DNA of 64,000 nt from Salipaludibacillus sp047795645 (GTDB lineage Bacteria > Bacillota > Bacilli > Bacillales > Salisediminibacteriaceae). Where the stretch lies: positions 4,898,001 through 4,962,000 of the forward strand of contig NZ_CP181045.1 of NCBI RefSeq assembly GCF_047795645.1. Direction: 5' to 3'. The notes under the pieces were generated by a model, which saw only the letters and a program-made list of their open reading frames with translations, did not search any database and was not told where the DNA came from. Shown here one piece after another: positions 42,053-51,900 of this stretch. Made by a program: the position numbers and the translations under genes. Each line of letters begins with the position of its first letter. Within the stretch, counting starts at the first letter, position 1.

Positions 42053-42949
42053 TCATATTGGTTCAATTGATAGAAGCATAATATAAACAGAAACTGCATT
42101 AGGGAATTGCTTAATATCGATGGATGTCTTCTCAATAAATTTATCTACCCTATACTGCAACGTATTTCGATGCATGTATAACTTTTTTGCCGCTAAAGAT
42201 GCGTTCAAATTGCATTCTAAGTACATTTTTACTGAATGTAAAAGCGTTTTGTCATCCTTGACAGGGGCAATCATCTTTAAAATTTTGGTTAAGTTTTCTT
42301 CAGGTATACTATGTAGAAGATAATGAATACTTATATCTTGCTCTATAAAGTAAGCTTTTCTAGGGAAACTCGTTTTTACTTTGTTGTAAATATGGTTTTC
42401 CCATTGATATCTGGTAAATATTTCAGAAGTATGAGGAATTGGTGAACCAATATAAAACGAAACTTTTACAAAGAAGTCTGATGTGAGTGTATCAATAATT
42501 GAATTAATTGACAGTTCATCATCAAAATCGGTATCAATCTGTTGGATGATGAGCCCTTCAGTTTTCGACTTCCATACTAGTGATTTGGATGCAGGGAATA
42601 GACCTTGCAACGCAACAGAGAATTCCTCTTGTTCTACCACGTCACTAGAAATAGAAAAATGAATTAGTCGAATGGGAGTGGTGATGACATTTGCTATTTC
42701 TTTTTTTGAGACTTCTTTCTCTTCAACTAACCACTCATGGATAATTTTATCTTGTCGATTCCCTTGAAAATGTTGTGTGTTATCTTCATCAAATAGTGTT
42801 ATTAATAATTGAATTTCTTCCATTGATAATTTATTTTTATCTAAAATAATTTCATCTTGCTTAGATATTCGCAAAGTTAAACGGTTTTCAATTGGCAAGT
42901 TTTCATTTGAAATCGCATCGGCATAAAATTTTTGTAATCGGTCAATCAT
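42053..42949 (-). CDS. PucR/CdaR-type transcriptional regulator
   Basis: 298 residues. The C-terminal HTH_30 domain (about 240-290) reads VKMYLECNLNASLAAKKLYMHRNTLQYRVDKFIEKT, the PucR/CdaR signature. The N-terminal part has no clear sensor motif. It is directly upstream of msmX on the same strand, so it may control sugar uptake, but separate promoter signals lie between them. AAAGGA precedes the ATG. Confidence 0.85.
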   Translation of the reverse strand: MIDRLQKFYADAISNENLPIENRLTLRISKQDEIILDKNKLSMEEIQLLITLFDEDNTQHFQGNRQDKIIHEWLVEEKEVSKKEIANVITTPIRLIHFSISSDVVEQEEFSVALQGLFPASKSLVWKSKTEGLIIQQIDTDFDDELSINSIIDTLTSDFFVKVSFYIGSPIPHTSEIFTRYQWENHIYNKVKTSFPRKAYFIEQDISIHYLLHSIPEENLTKILKMIAPVKDDKTLLHSVKMYLECNLNASLAAKKLYMHRNTLQYRVDKFIEKTSIDIKQFPNAVSVYIMLLSIEPI

Positions 42950-42996
42950 GAGTCTTACGTCCTTTCTCTATGCGAATTAGAATTTGAATATCAATG

Positions 42997-43215
42997 TTAG
43001 TGATCTTCGTAAACATGGTATAACATTAAGTCATGAACACATCCTGCTAAAAATACTTTATCATCTTGATCAATAGAAGAGGGAGAGATCCATTGTATAC
43101 GCCCGTCTTTGAAGTACTTGCCTTTGTAAAACAATCTTTTGTAATAGAATGTAAAGTCCCATTCTTGGTTAATCATATTATTTTTTATTTCTTTCAATTG
43201 GAAATGTGTCAACAT
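42997..43215 (-). CDS. yheE: YheE-family protein (DUF5342)
   Basis: 72-residue conserved protein of unknown role. LTHFQLKEIKNN and the YYKGKYFKDGRIQWISP region resemble B. subtilis YheE (72 residues). GGAGG nine bases upstream places the start at ATG 43215; the frame runs on to 43251 without a site. Syntenic with yheB and yheA, which are divergent from it here. Confidence 0.78.
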   Translation of the reverse strand: MLTHFQLKEIKNNMINQEWDFTFYYKRLFYKGKYFKDGRIQWISPSSIDQDDKVFLAGCVHDLMLYHVYEDH

Positions 43216-43465
43216 AGGTATATACCTCCGAATAAGTATCCTTAACTTCAATGTTTCATTTATAGTAACATGAGAGTGAATTAGTTGGAAGAAAAGTCGC
43301 TATTTGCAAAATTGGTAGAGGTTGCGATTTGTTTTACTTTTCATTTTTAGCCAAAGGGATTTATTATCATTAAAATAGGGAAAAGGCATGATATTGTTCT
43401 AATCATAGAATATTCTAGGTTAATCGCAAGGTACTGATACTTATGTAGAGAAGAGGGATCAATTA

Positions 43466-44608
43466 ATGATGGAAAATATACTACTAGTTTCCGTGTTGGT
43501 TTTAATCGGTGCAATTATTGGTGGAGGTACAAATGTGATTGCTATTCGCATGCTTTTTAGACCATATAAACCTATGTTCATCGGCTCATTTCGACTTCCG
43601 TTTACTCCAGGACTTATCCCCAAGCGAAGAAGCGAAATAGCGGTAAGCTTAGGCAAAACGGTTGAAGAACATTTAGTTACCCCCGAAGGAATCCAAGATA
43701 AATTGAAGGATGGTTTGTTATTAAAAGAAGTGGAAGATAGACTGTCCACAGGTGTCCATAATCTTTTACAGGACGAAAGAACATTAGATGAATGGTTGGA
43801 AGACCATTTAGATAAAAAGAATCAAATGACTTCACTAAGGAATTCGTTAGAAAATAGTCTACAAGCTAAATTAATGTCATGGATTGGTGATTACAAAGAT
43901 AAACCCTTCACAGGATGGGTTCCTCTGAAGTGGCAAAATGATATAAAAAATAAAATTCCTATTGTTGCTGATAATATTATCGAGAAAACAGAGAATTATC
44001 TTCAATCTGACGAAGGAAAAAAGCAAATAGATGAAATGGTTACTCAGTTTTTCCAGTCTAAAGGTAGTGTAACAAGTATATTTGGGAAAATGGCAAATCG
44101 ATTTTCATTGTCTTCTGCGATAAGAAAAGAAATTGTGCGTTTTTTAAAGGAAGATCATACAAAGGATTTGCTTACGACGTTGTTAATTAATGAATGGGAA
44201 TCGATAGTTGCCAAGTCACCTTCAGAGTACGTTGATGATGAGTGGATCAAAAATAAAGTATATTCTTTAAGCGAAACAATTGTTGAAAATGTGCCAGTTG
44301 TTGGAGAGTGGGAAAAGCCCTTGAATGAATGGGGTGGGAAATATGAGAAAGTGATACAAGAAGCAATGTTACCAGCTATAATGACTTCTGCTTCATCTAT
44401 TCTAGCGCGATATATTAAATCAATGATTAAACGAATTGGTATTCATGATATTGTAATTGCTGAGGTGAATCAATTTCCACTAGATCGATTAGAGCAGTTG
44501 CTACTTATGATTGCAAAAAGAGAATTGAAATTAATTGCTGTCCTAGGTGCGATTATTGGGGCATTGGTTGGACTTGCACAAGGAATAGTTATTGTTATTT
44601 TAAGCTGA
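43466..44608 (+). CDS. yheB: YheB, DUF445 membrane protein
   Basis: 380 residues with a hydrophobic helix at each end (about 4-24 and 357-379) and a long amphipathic middle, the DUF445 layout. GGGTNVIAIRMLFRPYKP and LPFTPGLIPKRRSEIAVSLGKTVEEHLVTPEG are conserved. B. subtilis YheB is a membrane protein of unknown role. GAGGG precedes the ATG pair at 43466/43469. Confidence 0.9.
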   Translation: MMENILLVSVLVLIGAIIGGGTNVIAIRMLFRPYKPMFIGSFRLPFTPGLIPKRRSEIAVSLGKTVEEHLVTPEGIQDKLKDGLLLKEVEDRLSTGVHNLLQDERTLDEWLEDHLDKKNQMTSLRNSLENSLQAKLMSWIGDYKDKPFTGWVPLKWQNDIKNKIPIVADNIIEKTENYLQSDEGKKQIDEMVTQFFQSKGSVTSIFGKMANRFSLSSAIRKEIVRFLKEDHTKDLLTTLLINEWESIVAKSPSEYVDDEWIKNKVYSLSETIVENVPVVGEWEKPLNEWGGKYEKVIQEAMLPAIMTSASSILARYIKSMIKRIGIHDIVIAEVNQFPLDRLEQLLLMIAKRELKLIAVLGAIIGALVGLAQGIVIVILS

Positions 44609-44744
44609 TAATTTTGCTATGGGATGAATTCATAATTAATTCATGTTATAGTCTTAAAGGAGTTCACATATGTACGTAGTTTGACTGTTATTACAGATCA
44701 TTTTGATTTAAGCGTGCGTATAAAATTGAAGGAGGAATATCAAC

Positions 44745-45104
44745 ATGGCAAACCCTTACGATAAGGCAAAAGAATTAGCAAAAGAATTACAAGCAAGTGA
44801 CGAATTCACGAAGTTAAGTGACTTGCACAGTCAAGTAAACGAAGATGAAGTTGCGAAGCGTATGCTAGATAACTTCCGTAAAGTTCAAATGGAGCTTCAA
44901 CAGAAGCAAATGCAGGGTGAGCAAATTTCTGAAGAAGAAATTCAAAGTGCGCAACAGCAATTTGAACTTGTTCAGCAGCATGAAGTTATTTCTAAGCTTA
45001 TGGAAGAAGAACAACGTATGAGCCAGTTAGTTGGCGAACTGAACAAAATTATTACAGAGCCGCTTGAAGGACTTTACGGAGTCGATCAAGAGCAAGAAGG
45101 TTAA
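44745..45104 (+). CDS. yheA: YheA, YlbF/YmcA-family protein
   Basis: 119 residues, fully helical, Gln/Glu-rich: MANPYDKAKELAKELQASDEF start and SQLVGELNKIITEPLEGLYG end. It belongs to the YlbF/YmcA (DUF964) superfamily that includes RNase Y-associated factors; YheA itself has no defined role. AAGGAGG precedes the ATG. The frame continues past the stop codon for 49 sense codons into a terminator (see the small ORF that follows). Confidence 0.92.
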   Translation: MANPYDKAKELAKELQASDEFTKLSDLHSQVNEDEVAKRMLDNFRKVQMELQQKQMQGEQISEEEIQSAQQQFELVQQHEVISKLMEEEQRMSQLVGELNKIITEPLEGLYGVDQEQEG

Positions 45105-45125
45105 TTAGTAGAGAAGTGGAATCGC

Positions 45126-45254
45126 TTGTTTGACGAACAAACTAGACTGAGGAGCTTGACTTATCTATCGGAATGGATTGAGGAAAGTTCCCCAGTCGAT
45201 GGCGATGAAGCTAGATATTACTTAAAAAATGTAATACATTATTATTTTACATAG
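45126..45254 (+). CDS. Possible 42-aa ORF between yheA and its terminator
   Basis: TTG at 45126 opens a frame (MFDEQTRLRSLTYLSEWIEE...) that ends at TAG 45252-45254, exactly at the edge of the terminator hairpin. It is in the same frame as yheA after the yheA TAA. The ribosome site is weak (GAGAAGTGG). The peptide looks protein-like (amphipathic, LSEWIEESSPVDGDEARYYL) but is unrecognised. Confidence 0.35.
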   Translation: MFDEQTRLRSLTYLSEWIEESSPVDGDEARYYLKNVIHYYFT

Positions 45255-45293
45255 AAAAGCGGTTAGGAGCACTTTGCTTCTAACCGCTTTTCT
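45253..45293 (+). terminator. Terminator of the yheBA region
   Basis: AGAAAAGCGGTTAGGA paired with TTCTAACCGCTTTTCT, small loop, bidirectional look. Confidence 0.82.
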
Positions 45294-45358
45294 GTTCTAA
45301 TCCCTTGTCCCGTCTCATATATAATACCAATCATTGTAATTTAGGGGGATGAACAACT

Positions 45359-46204
45359 ATGGCATATCGCTTACTAGCGTTAGACATCGATGGAACCCTT
45401 TTAAAATCGAATTATCGATTAACAAAGGAGACGAAAGAAGCCATTGAGTATGTAAAGGAAAAAGGCGTTTATATTACGCTTGCATCAGGAAGACCATTTC
45501 TTTCAGCAAATAAAGTTGCTAAAACACTGAAACTTTCTCCTTCTTATTTGATTTCTCATGATGGAGCGTTTATGGCAGATAATGTAGCTTCTCCAGTATT
45601 TGAGAGAAGGTTAAGTGCAGAGACTGTTTATCAAATTGTTGATATTTTGGAAAATTATCATTGTCATTTCAGGTTATTTCATGAAAAATATGCGATCGCT
45701 AACAAAACGAAACAAAAAAGTCAGCTAATATCTCGGATGAACCTTCAATTAAATGACCCGTTATTTTATTCTACACACTATGTAGAATCAGTTAGTCATC
45801 GGTTAATAGATCAACCATTAAGTGTTTTAAATATACGTGCTCAATTTTGGAATGATCGAGAACGCGAGGATGCAAAGGAAGAATTGCAAGATACGATCTC
45901 TGGTTTGAGATTTATTATTAGTAATGATGGGGAACTGCATATAACGGATGAGAGGGCCTCTAAAGCAACAGCTTTACAAAGTTTAGCGGATCGATTAGGA
46001 ATTAAGTTAACTGAGACTGTTGCTATCGGATCTGATGAACGTGATTTAGACATGATTGCCCAAGCAGGATTAGGAGTGGCTATGGGGCATGCACCGGAGT
46101 CAGTTAAATCTGCCTCAGATTGGCTTACTCGATCAAATGATCAAAATGGTGTCGGATATATGGTAAAAGAAGTCTTCCGAAAGCAACTTCGAATAGAGGT
46201 ATAA
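45359..46204 (+). CDS. yhaX: Cof-type HAD phosphatase (YhaX-like)
   Basis: 281-residue HAD hydrolase with a C2 cap. Motif I is ALDIDGTLL (nucleophile Asp about 9), motif II TLASGRP, motif III Lys in ERASKATALQ and motif IV GSDERDLDMIAQAG. Cof-type enzymes dephosphorylate sugar phosphates and nucleotides; the substrate is unknown. Near-neighbour order with yheA matches B. subtilis yhaX. AGGGGGA precedes the ATG; a UUCG-looped terminator follows. Confidence 0.86.
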   Translation: MAYRLLALDIDGTLLKSNYRLTKETKEAIEYVKEKGVYITLASGRPFLSANKVAKTLKLSPSYLISHDGAFMADNVASPVFERRLSAETVYQIVDILENYHCHFRLFHEKYAIANKTKQKSQLISRMNLQLNDPLFYSTHYVESVSHRLIDQPLSVLNIRAQFWNDREREDAKEELQDTISGLRFIISNDGELHITDERASKATALQSLADRLGIKLTETVAIGSDERDLDMIAQAGLGVAMGHAPESVKSASDWLTRSNDQNGVGYMVKEVFRKQLRIEV

Positions 46205-46214
46205 CAATACAATG

Positions 46215-46252
46215 AAAAAAGGTGCTGTCTACTTCGGTAGAGAGCACTTTTT
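46215..46252 (+). terminator. Terminator after yhaX
   Basis: Long stem AAAAGGTGCTGTCTAC / GTAGAGAGCACTTTT closed by a TTCG tetraloop, then T residues. Confidence 0.85.
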
Positions 46253-46424
46253 GGGATTAATTTGTGGATTGATTTGATTGGAGTGGAGAGGGAGCTTGTG
46301 CCCCCATGGCGAGTGAATTTGGAAAAGAAGGGTCACAAGAAGAGGTGGTTTCTGTTTTATCCGCTGTTCAATTTCATCAAAAGAAGTTTATAATGAAAGG
46401 AGTGAAACGAAGGGAGAGTGTCTC

Positions 46425-46850
46425 ATGGACGAGCAAAAAATGACGCAAAGATTCAATCAAGCATTAAAAGACCATAAGGATGGAACACCACAGTTATTTT
46501 TGTACTCATTAATGGATTTTAGCTTTGATTATAATGAAGAAGAGGAAGTTGTGACTCTGACAGCACCGGTTTCTGAAGTGATGTATAACCCAGTTGGTTT
46601 TATTCATGGAGGGATCATTACATATATGGCAGATACAGCAATGGGACATTTATGTGCAGCTTTCGAGGATCAACCGTCTGTCTCACTTGAGTTAAAAACA
46701 CAATTTTTTAGAACGGCAAAAGCAGGCGAGTTAAAAGCCAGAGCTTATTTCTTGAAAAAAGGGAAAAGGGTCCAATTTGTGGAATGTACGATTGAGGATG
46801 ACCAGGAGCGCCTGCTTAGTAAAGTGACCGGAACCTTTTATACGGTTTAA
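46425..46850 (+). CDS. PaaI-family hotdog thioesterase
   Basis: 141-residue single hotdog domain hydrolysing acyl-CoA thioesters. NPVGFIHGGIITYMADTAMGHL (about 55-76) carries the HGG motif and the acidic residue expected at the active site; SLELKTQFFRTAKAGELKARA is the second strand region. Substrate chain unknown. Ribosome site GGGAGAG. Shares a palindromic terminator with yhzC. Confidence 0.87.
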   Translation: MDEQKMTQRFNQALKDHKDGTPQLFLYSLMDFSFDYNEEEEVVTLTAPVSEVMYNPVGFIHGGIITYMADTAMGHLCAAFEDQPSVSLELKTQFFRTAKAGELKARAYFLKKGKRVQFVECTIEDDQERLLSKVTGTFYTV

Positions 46851-46855
46851 AAATT

Positions 46856-46903
46856 ATCAAAAAGAAAGCAGTCCATCGTGTGGGCTGCTTTCTTTTTGAT
46901 AAT
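46856..46903. terminator. Bidirectional terminator between thioesterase and yhzC
   Basis: Near-perfect inverted repeat TATCAAAAAGAAAGCAG / CTGCTTTCTTTTTGATA with an inner hairpin around 46880. Confidence 0.85.
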
Positions 46904-46936
46904 TAAACAACATTTTTTTTGAAATATCTGTGATTA

Positions 46937-47122
46937 CTACGGATGAAAATGAACAAGTCCACCTGAAGATCGAACAACACGACTCGGGTATTGCAATAAT
47001 TTTTCAGTTTGAAGTCGATGTAACCCCTTTTCAGAAGCTTCTTTGTCACTATTTGCTTCGATTACCTCGTTTAAAAGATGTTCACCTGTTTCACTGAAAG
47101 CGGTTAAATAAAATTTAGCCAT
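46937..47122 (-). CDS. YhzC-like small conserved protein
   Basis: 61 residues: FYLTAFSETGEHLLNEVIEANSDKEASEKGLHRLQ, a compact alpha/beta sequence resembling the YhzC family encoded next to yhaO in Bacillus. No function known. GGAGG precedes the ATG. Divergent from the Tyr-rich protein gene. Confidence 0.7.
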   Translation of the reverse strand: MAKFYLTAFSETGEHLLNEVIEANSDKEASEKGLHRLQTEKLLQYPSRVVRSSGGLVHFHP

Positions 47123-47293
47123 TTAGAGACCTCCACTTTTTTAAGAATATAACTTCATCATACTATGAAAATTTTCATGCCTCAATAAAAATCGAATAGA
47201 CCTCTTCTTATTGGATCCGCTTTTATGAAGTTTTTCTTTCTTAATCACGTTTTAAAGGCAAGTGAATAAACTGGGCAGAAAGGAGGCGATGGG

Positions 47294-47638
47294 ATGACTA
47301 CCCATGACATGAAACGACATTGTGAAGCTCACTTGCACAGGTACGTCCTTGTAACAACCAACGACCAACAGCAGTTTGATGCAATCGTTGAGGGGGTCGA
47401 TAACGAGAATGTATCTTTTGCGATCCCTTTAGGTGGAGAAATGAATCAGCAAGGACAAGAATCGACACTACACCCAACTTACAGTGAAGGAGGGTTTGGT
47501 TACGGATACCCATATTACCCATATTACCCTCAGTACCCACTGTACCCACCATATCCATATTACCGTCCACGACGTTTTCAAAGACTCATTTTACCTTTGA
47601 CAGCTCTCGTTGCGCTCGCTACTCTTCCATATTTTTAA
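47294..47638 (+). CDS. Tyr/Pro-rich protein with LSM-like N terminus and C-terminal helix
   Basis: 114 residues in three parts: a small beta domain (HRYVLVTTNDQQQFDAIVEGVDNENVSFAIPLGG, about 15-50) of LSM/Sm-like pattern, a Tyr/Pro repeat region (PYYPYYPQYPLYPPYPYY, about 73-90) and a short hydrophobic C terminus (LILPLTALVALATLPYF). This layout recurs in uncharacterised Bacillales proteins. A membrane- or spore-surface role is possible. AAAGGAGG precedes the ATG. Confidence 0.72.
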   Translation: MTTHDMKRHCEAHLHRYVLVTTNDQQQFDAIVEGVDNENVSFAIPLGGEMNQQGQESTLHPTYSEGGFGYGYPYYPYYPQYPLYPPYPYYRPRRFQRLILPLTALVALATLPYF

Positions 47639-47651
47639 TTTATTACATTGG

Positions 47652-47685
47652 AAAATCGATTCTACTACTAAGAGTCGATTTTTTT
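47652..47685 (+). terminator. Terminator after the Tyr/Pro-rich gene
   Basis: AAAATCGATTCT paired with AGAGTCGATTTT (one mismatch), followed by T residues. Confidence 0.75.
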
Positions 47686-47750
47686 GATTGAATTTTAACG
47701 AACGTTCATTCGCTTATATGGTATAATTTTCATTAGGAGGAGGGATGGCA

Positions 47751-48977
47751 ATGATTCGTTTTATCCATTGCGCAGATATTCATTTAGGTCGGACATTTCA
47801 AACATCAACGGACATGAGTGATCGATTTATTCAAGAAGCTGTTCGTTCCACATATGATTCTTTTGAAAAAATTGTAAAGGAAGCTATCTCAAAAAATGTA
47901 GATTTTATATTAATAAGTGGAGATGTATATGATCAGAAACAACGCTCGATAAGAGGGCAGTGGTTTATTAAAAAACAAGCAGAAAAATTACTAAAATACA
48001 ATATCCAAGTTTTTATGATTCATGGAAATCATGATCCTTTACTGAATGAGCGCCAAATGATCGGGATGCCTGAGAATGTTTTTATTTTTTCAACAGAAGT
48101 GTCTCACAAAGAGTACGTGACATCTCAAGGAGAGAAAGTAATTATTTATGGATTTAGTTATCCAGAATCAGCATTTACAGAGAATCCCACCCCACATTAT
48201 AAAAAAGTAGAAAATACCGAAGCTTATCATATAGGTTTACTGCACGGTCAGGAAAAAGGCCAACAAGGTCACGATGCTTATGCTCCCTTCACTGTGCATT
48301 CATTAGAAGAGAAAGGGTTTGATTACTGGGCTCTTGGGCATATTCATCAGAGACAGGTGTTAAGAGAGAATCCACCAATTGTCTATTCAGGAAATATTCA
48401 AGGATGTCATCGTAAGGAAACAGGCGCAAAAGGTGCTTATTACGTTGAATTATCACCTTCAGAGTCTCAATTACAGTTTATTGAAACAAGTCCAATTCGC
48501 TGGGAACATCATCGTTTGTCCATCTCTGAATTGCAAACGATAAATGAATTAGTAGAGGAATTTAATGAGACGGTGAAAACGAGTAAGGAAAAACGAATTG
48601 TGATGGTAACTATAGAAGGAAGTGGCATTCTTCATGATAAGTTGTCTGATCAGCGGAGTCGGCAAGAAATAATCACATTTTTGTATGAAGAATGGACGGA
48701 TGATGATATATCAATTGATCGAATTGTATTTGACACGCTCCCTAATCTTCAACGAGAGGTTTGGAAGCAACAAGACCATCTTCTTGGAGACGTGATCCGA
48801 CTAAGAGAAGAGATGGAAACCGATGAATCGTTGTCTGAGGTATTGTCGCCACTGTTTTCGCATCATAAAATCCGCTCTTATTTAAATGATTTGACGGTAG
48901 ATGAACATAAAGAAATTATTGAAAAGGCAGAAAGGATGATTCTTACGACATTGTTGGAAGAGGGGAAGGAGACATGA
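47751..48977 (+). CDS. yhaO: YhaO, SbcD/Mre11-like metallophosphoesterase nuclease subunit
   Basis: 408 residues. Metal-binding motifs: FIHCADIHLGR (DxH), ISGDVYDQ (GDxxD), IHGNHDPL (GNHD) and ALGHIHQRQ (GHxH). It pairs with YhaN as in the Mre11-Rad50/SbcCD type of DNA end-processing nuclease. A TGGTATAAT extended -10 (47719-47727) precedes it. AGGAGGAGG fits ATG 47751 better than ATG 47745. Overlaps yhaN by 4 bp. Confidence 0.9.
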   Translation: MIRFIHCADIHLGRTFQTSTDMSDRFIQEAVRSTYDSFEKIVKEAISKNVDFILISGDVYDQKQRSIRGQWFIKKQAEKLLKYNIQVFMIHGNHDPLLNERQMIGMPENVFIFSTEVSHKEYVTSQGEKVIIYGFSYPESAFTENPTPHYKKVENTEAYHIGLLHGQEKGQQGHDAYAPFTVHSLEEKGFDYWALGHIHQRQVLRENPPIVYSGNIQGCHRKETGAKGAYYVELSPSESQLQFIETSPIRWEHHRLSISELQTINELVEEFNETVKTSKEKRIVMVTIEGSGILHDKLSDQRSRQEIITFLYEEWTDDDISIDRIVFDTLPNLQREVWKQQDHLLGDVIRLREEMETDESLSEVLSPLFSHHKIRSYLNDLTVDEHKEIIEKAERMILTTLLEEGKET

Positions 48978-51900
48978 AGATAAGGCAAATACATATTTAT
49001 GGTTTTGGTAAATGGATTGATCAGAAATGGGATTTTAATGAAAGTCAGTTTGAAACTTTTTTGGGGGATAATGAGTCAGGTAAATCGACGTTGATGACGT
49101 TCATACATTCGATTTTTTTTGGGTTTCCATCTAAAAGAGAGAATCAATATATCCCAAGAGGGACGGATCGTTATGGTGGATCTATTTTGATTGACCAATC
49201 ACCATACGAAGGTATTTTTATTGAGCGTACTGGAGGGCGAACGAAAAAAGGAACAGTGACCGTCCATTACCCTGATGGACGGTCAGGCGATGAAAATGAT
49301 CTTCGCACGCTTATAAAAGGAATCGACATTGCTACATTTAAAGGAATTTTTCATTTTGATTTAGATGGATTACAAGGAATGAAAGATTTAACGCCGAAAG
49401 AGTTAAATCGTTATTTATATGATGCTGGAATGACGGGAGCGAATAAACTAACAAATCTTGATAAATATGCTGAACAAGAGTCCGAACGTCTTTTCAAACC
49501 TAGAGGAAAAAAAACAAAGATCAATGAGTTATCAAATCGCTTAGTTGAAATGAAACAAAATTTGAGCAAATGGGAAGTGCAGTTAGATGAATACGATATG
49601 GTTCAAGAGTTAGTCCGCGAAAAAAAAGAGAAACTTGCTAAAATCAATCAAGACCAAACCCTGATTCAACAACAATTGCGAAAACTTGATAAACGTATTT
49701 CAATATCGTCTCTCGTTCGTGACTGGTATGCGTTAAAGCGTCAAGAGGAAAGTGAAGAAAAAATAAAACAATTCCCATTAGATGGAGTGCATCGATTAGA
49801 CCGATTAATTGAAAGACGACATGAAAAAGAAGCCCGCAAATCTCATGAGAAAGAAAAGATTCTAGTTTTACATAAGCAAATTGATCAGTTAAGTTCTGAT
49901 CGTTTGTCTGAAAAGGAAAAATTTGAATTAAGTGAAATTACAGAGCAATTTCCTAGCTACAAAAAAATGAAACAAGAAAATGAACAAATTGAATTTAATG
50001 AATCCGAGTTATTGAAACAACAAAAAAATATTGAAGAGGATTGGGTGCCGTATGACCAATCAGTATTTCGAAATGCTCATATAAATGGCTATGTTCTCGA
50101 AAAAAATGAACAATTAAAATGGCAATCTCAATCTTTACTCGCAAAGGAAGAACGACTATTAGATGAAAAGAAGAAATTACACTTAGAGGAGAGTGTAGCA
50201 AGTGAGCAATTGGCTCACGAGGAAAAAAATTCACTATCTGAAAAAGACGAAAAAAAACTAGAAAAGCAGCTTGAATATCGAGGTCACAAAGCGATTTTTC
50301 AACAGGAAAAAACGTTTCTTTCCGATCAGTTTAATTGGATGAAACAGGAGAAGGAACGTTCAAAAAATAGTGATAAACTATTGATATACGGCATGTTGGT
50401 ACTTTCTCTTGGTTTATTAACCTTCGCAGTAACTCGTTTGTTTATAACTGATTTTCTTTTATTTACGGTTTTCTTATTATCGAGTTTAGTTACCGCTATG
50501 TTATTAAAAAAAGTCACTAAGTCACGCAAGAAGAATCAACTTCATCTAGAGCAACAAATGAGTGAGATTAACAGTAAGCTCAATAATATTGTTGAAGAAA
50601 TTCCTGAGGCAGCTGATGATAGACAAGCAGAGAAACTTTTAAAACAACATCAAGAACGTAAAATACAAGTAGATCGAATAAGGCAAAAGCTTTCCTTTAT
50701 ACATCGGCAACAGGAGCAATGGCAAGATGAATGGGCTGAGCTTCAAGACGAGTTGGCTTTATTTAATGAACAAGTGCACGAGTGGTGTATTAACAGTGCC
50801 TTGCCTACAGGAAAGGAATTACTATTTTATGAAAAATTACTTCTCTCGATCAAAGAATGGAAACAACTGGATAAGGAGATAGAAGCTCTTTCCGTAAAAA
50901 AGAAACAAATCGTTGATAACATTAAAATGTATGAGGAGCAAGTGACCGTCCTTTCATCAGGAAAACTAAAAGATCGTCCGATTGATGCATCAATTGAAGA
51001 TTTAGTGAAAGGTATGCAGCACCTTCTCGTGTTCGAAAAAGAGCAAATCGACGAATCACAAAGACAATCTGATAAAATCGATACGCATACAGATATCCTT
51101 CAACAAACGGAAGAAGAGGACAATCAGCTAACTAAACAATTGGAAGATCTGTTTCATGTTGCTGGAGTTCGAGAGCAAGAGGAGTTTCGAGAAAAGGCAG
51201 AGGAGTTTCGCCAGCAAAAAGTAAATGAAGAACGATTACGTGAATGGCATCTTCAGATGGTTTCAATGATTCCTAATGAATCTGAGAGAAAACAATTAGT
51301 TGATGAAATTATTCATGAACCAATAGATGAATCGGTTGAGCTGGAACGATTGAATGAACTATCTGGAGAGTTAGAGGGTGAAAAGAATCGGTTAGTAACC
51401 GAGCTTTCTCAATTGAGGGTCGGGCTTCGTCAACTTGAAGAGGATGGGACCTATGAAGAACAGTTACAAAGGTTTACTGCATTGAAAGAAAAAGTAAATG
51501 ACCTGGCGAGAGAGTGGGCCGTGTTTAAAACTAGTCAGTATATGATTGGGAAAGTAAAGGCGATTTATGAGAAAGAAAGGCAACCAGCAGTGTTAAAACG
51601 AGCACAACTTATTTTTGCTGAACTAACTGATAATAGGTATCCATATTTATTTGCGCCTTTAGGAGAAGAACGATTTTTAGTGGAACGTGAAGATGGTCAG
51701 AGATTTGATCCAGGAGATTTGAGTAGAGGAACATGTGAGCTACTTTATCTATCGATTCGATTAGCTTTAGCAACTGAAGAGTCAACAAAAAAGAATTTTC
51801 CGTTCTTTTTAGATGAAACATTTGTTAACATGGATAAAGATAGGAGATCATCTGTATTAACATTCCTCAATGAATTGTCTAAAGATAGACAAATTCTATT

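Noticed and set aside
45105..45240. RNase P RNA or other structural RNA
   Set aside because: GAGGAAAGTTCC resembles the conserved RNase P segment by chance; none of the surrounding helices or the required length is present.
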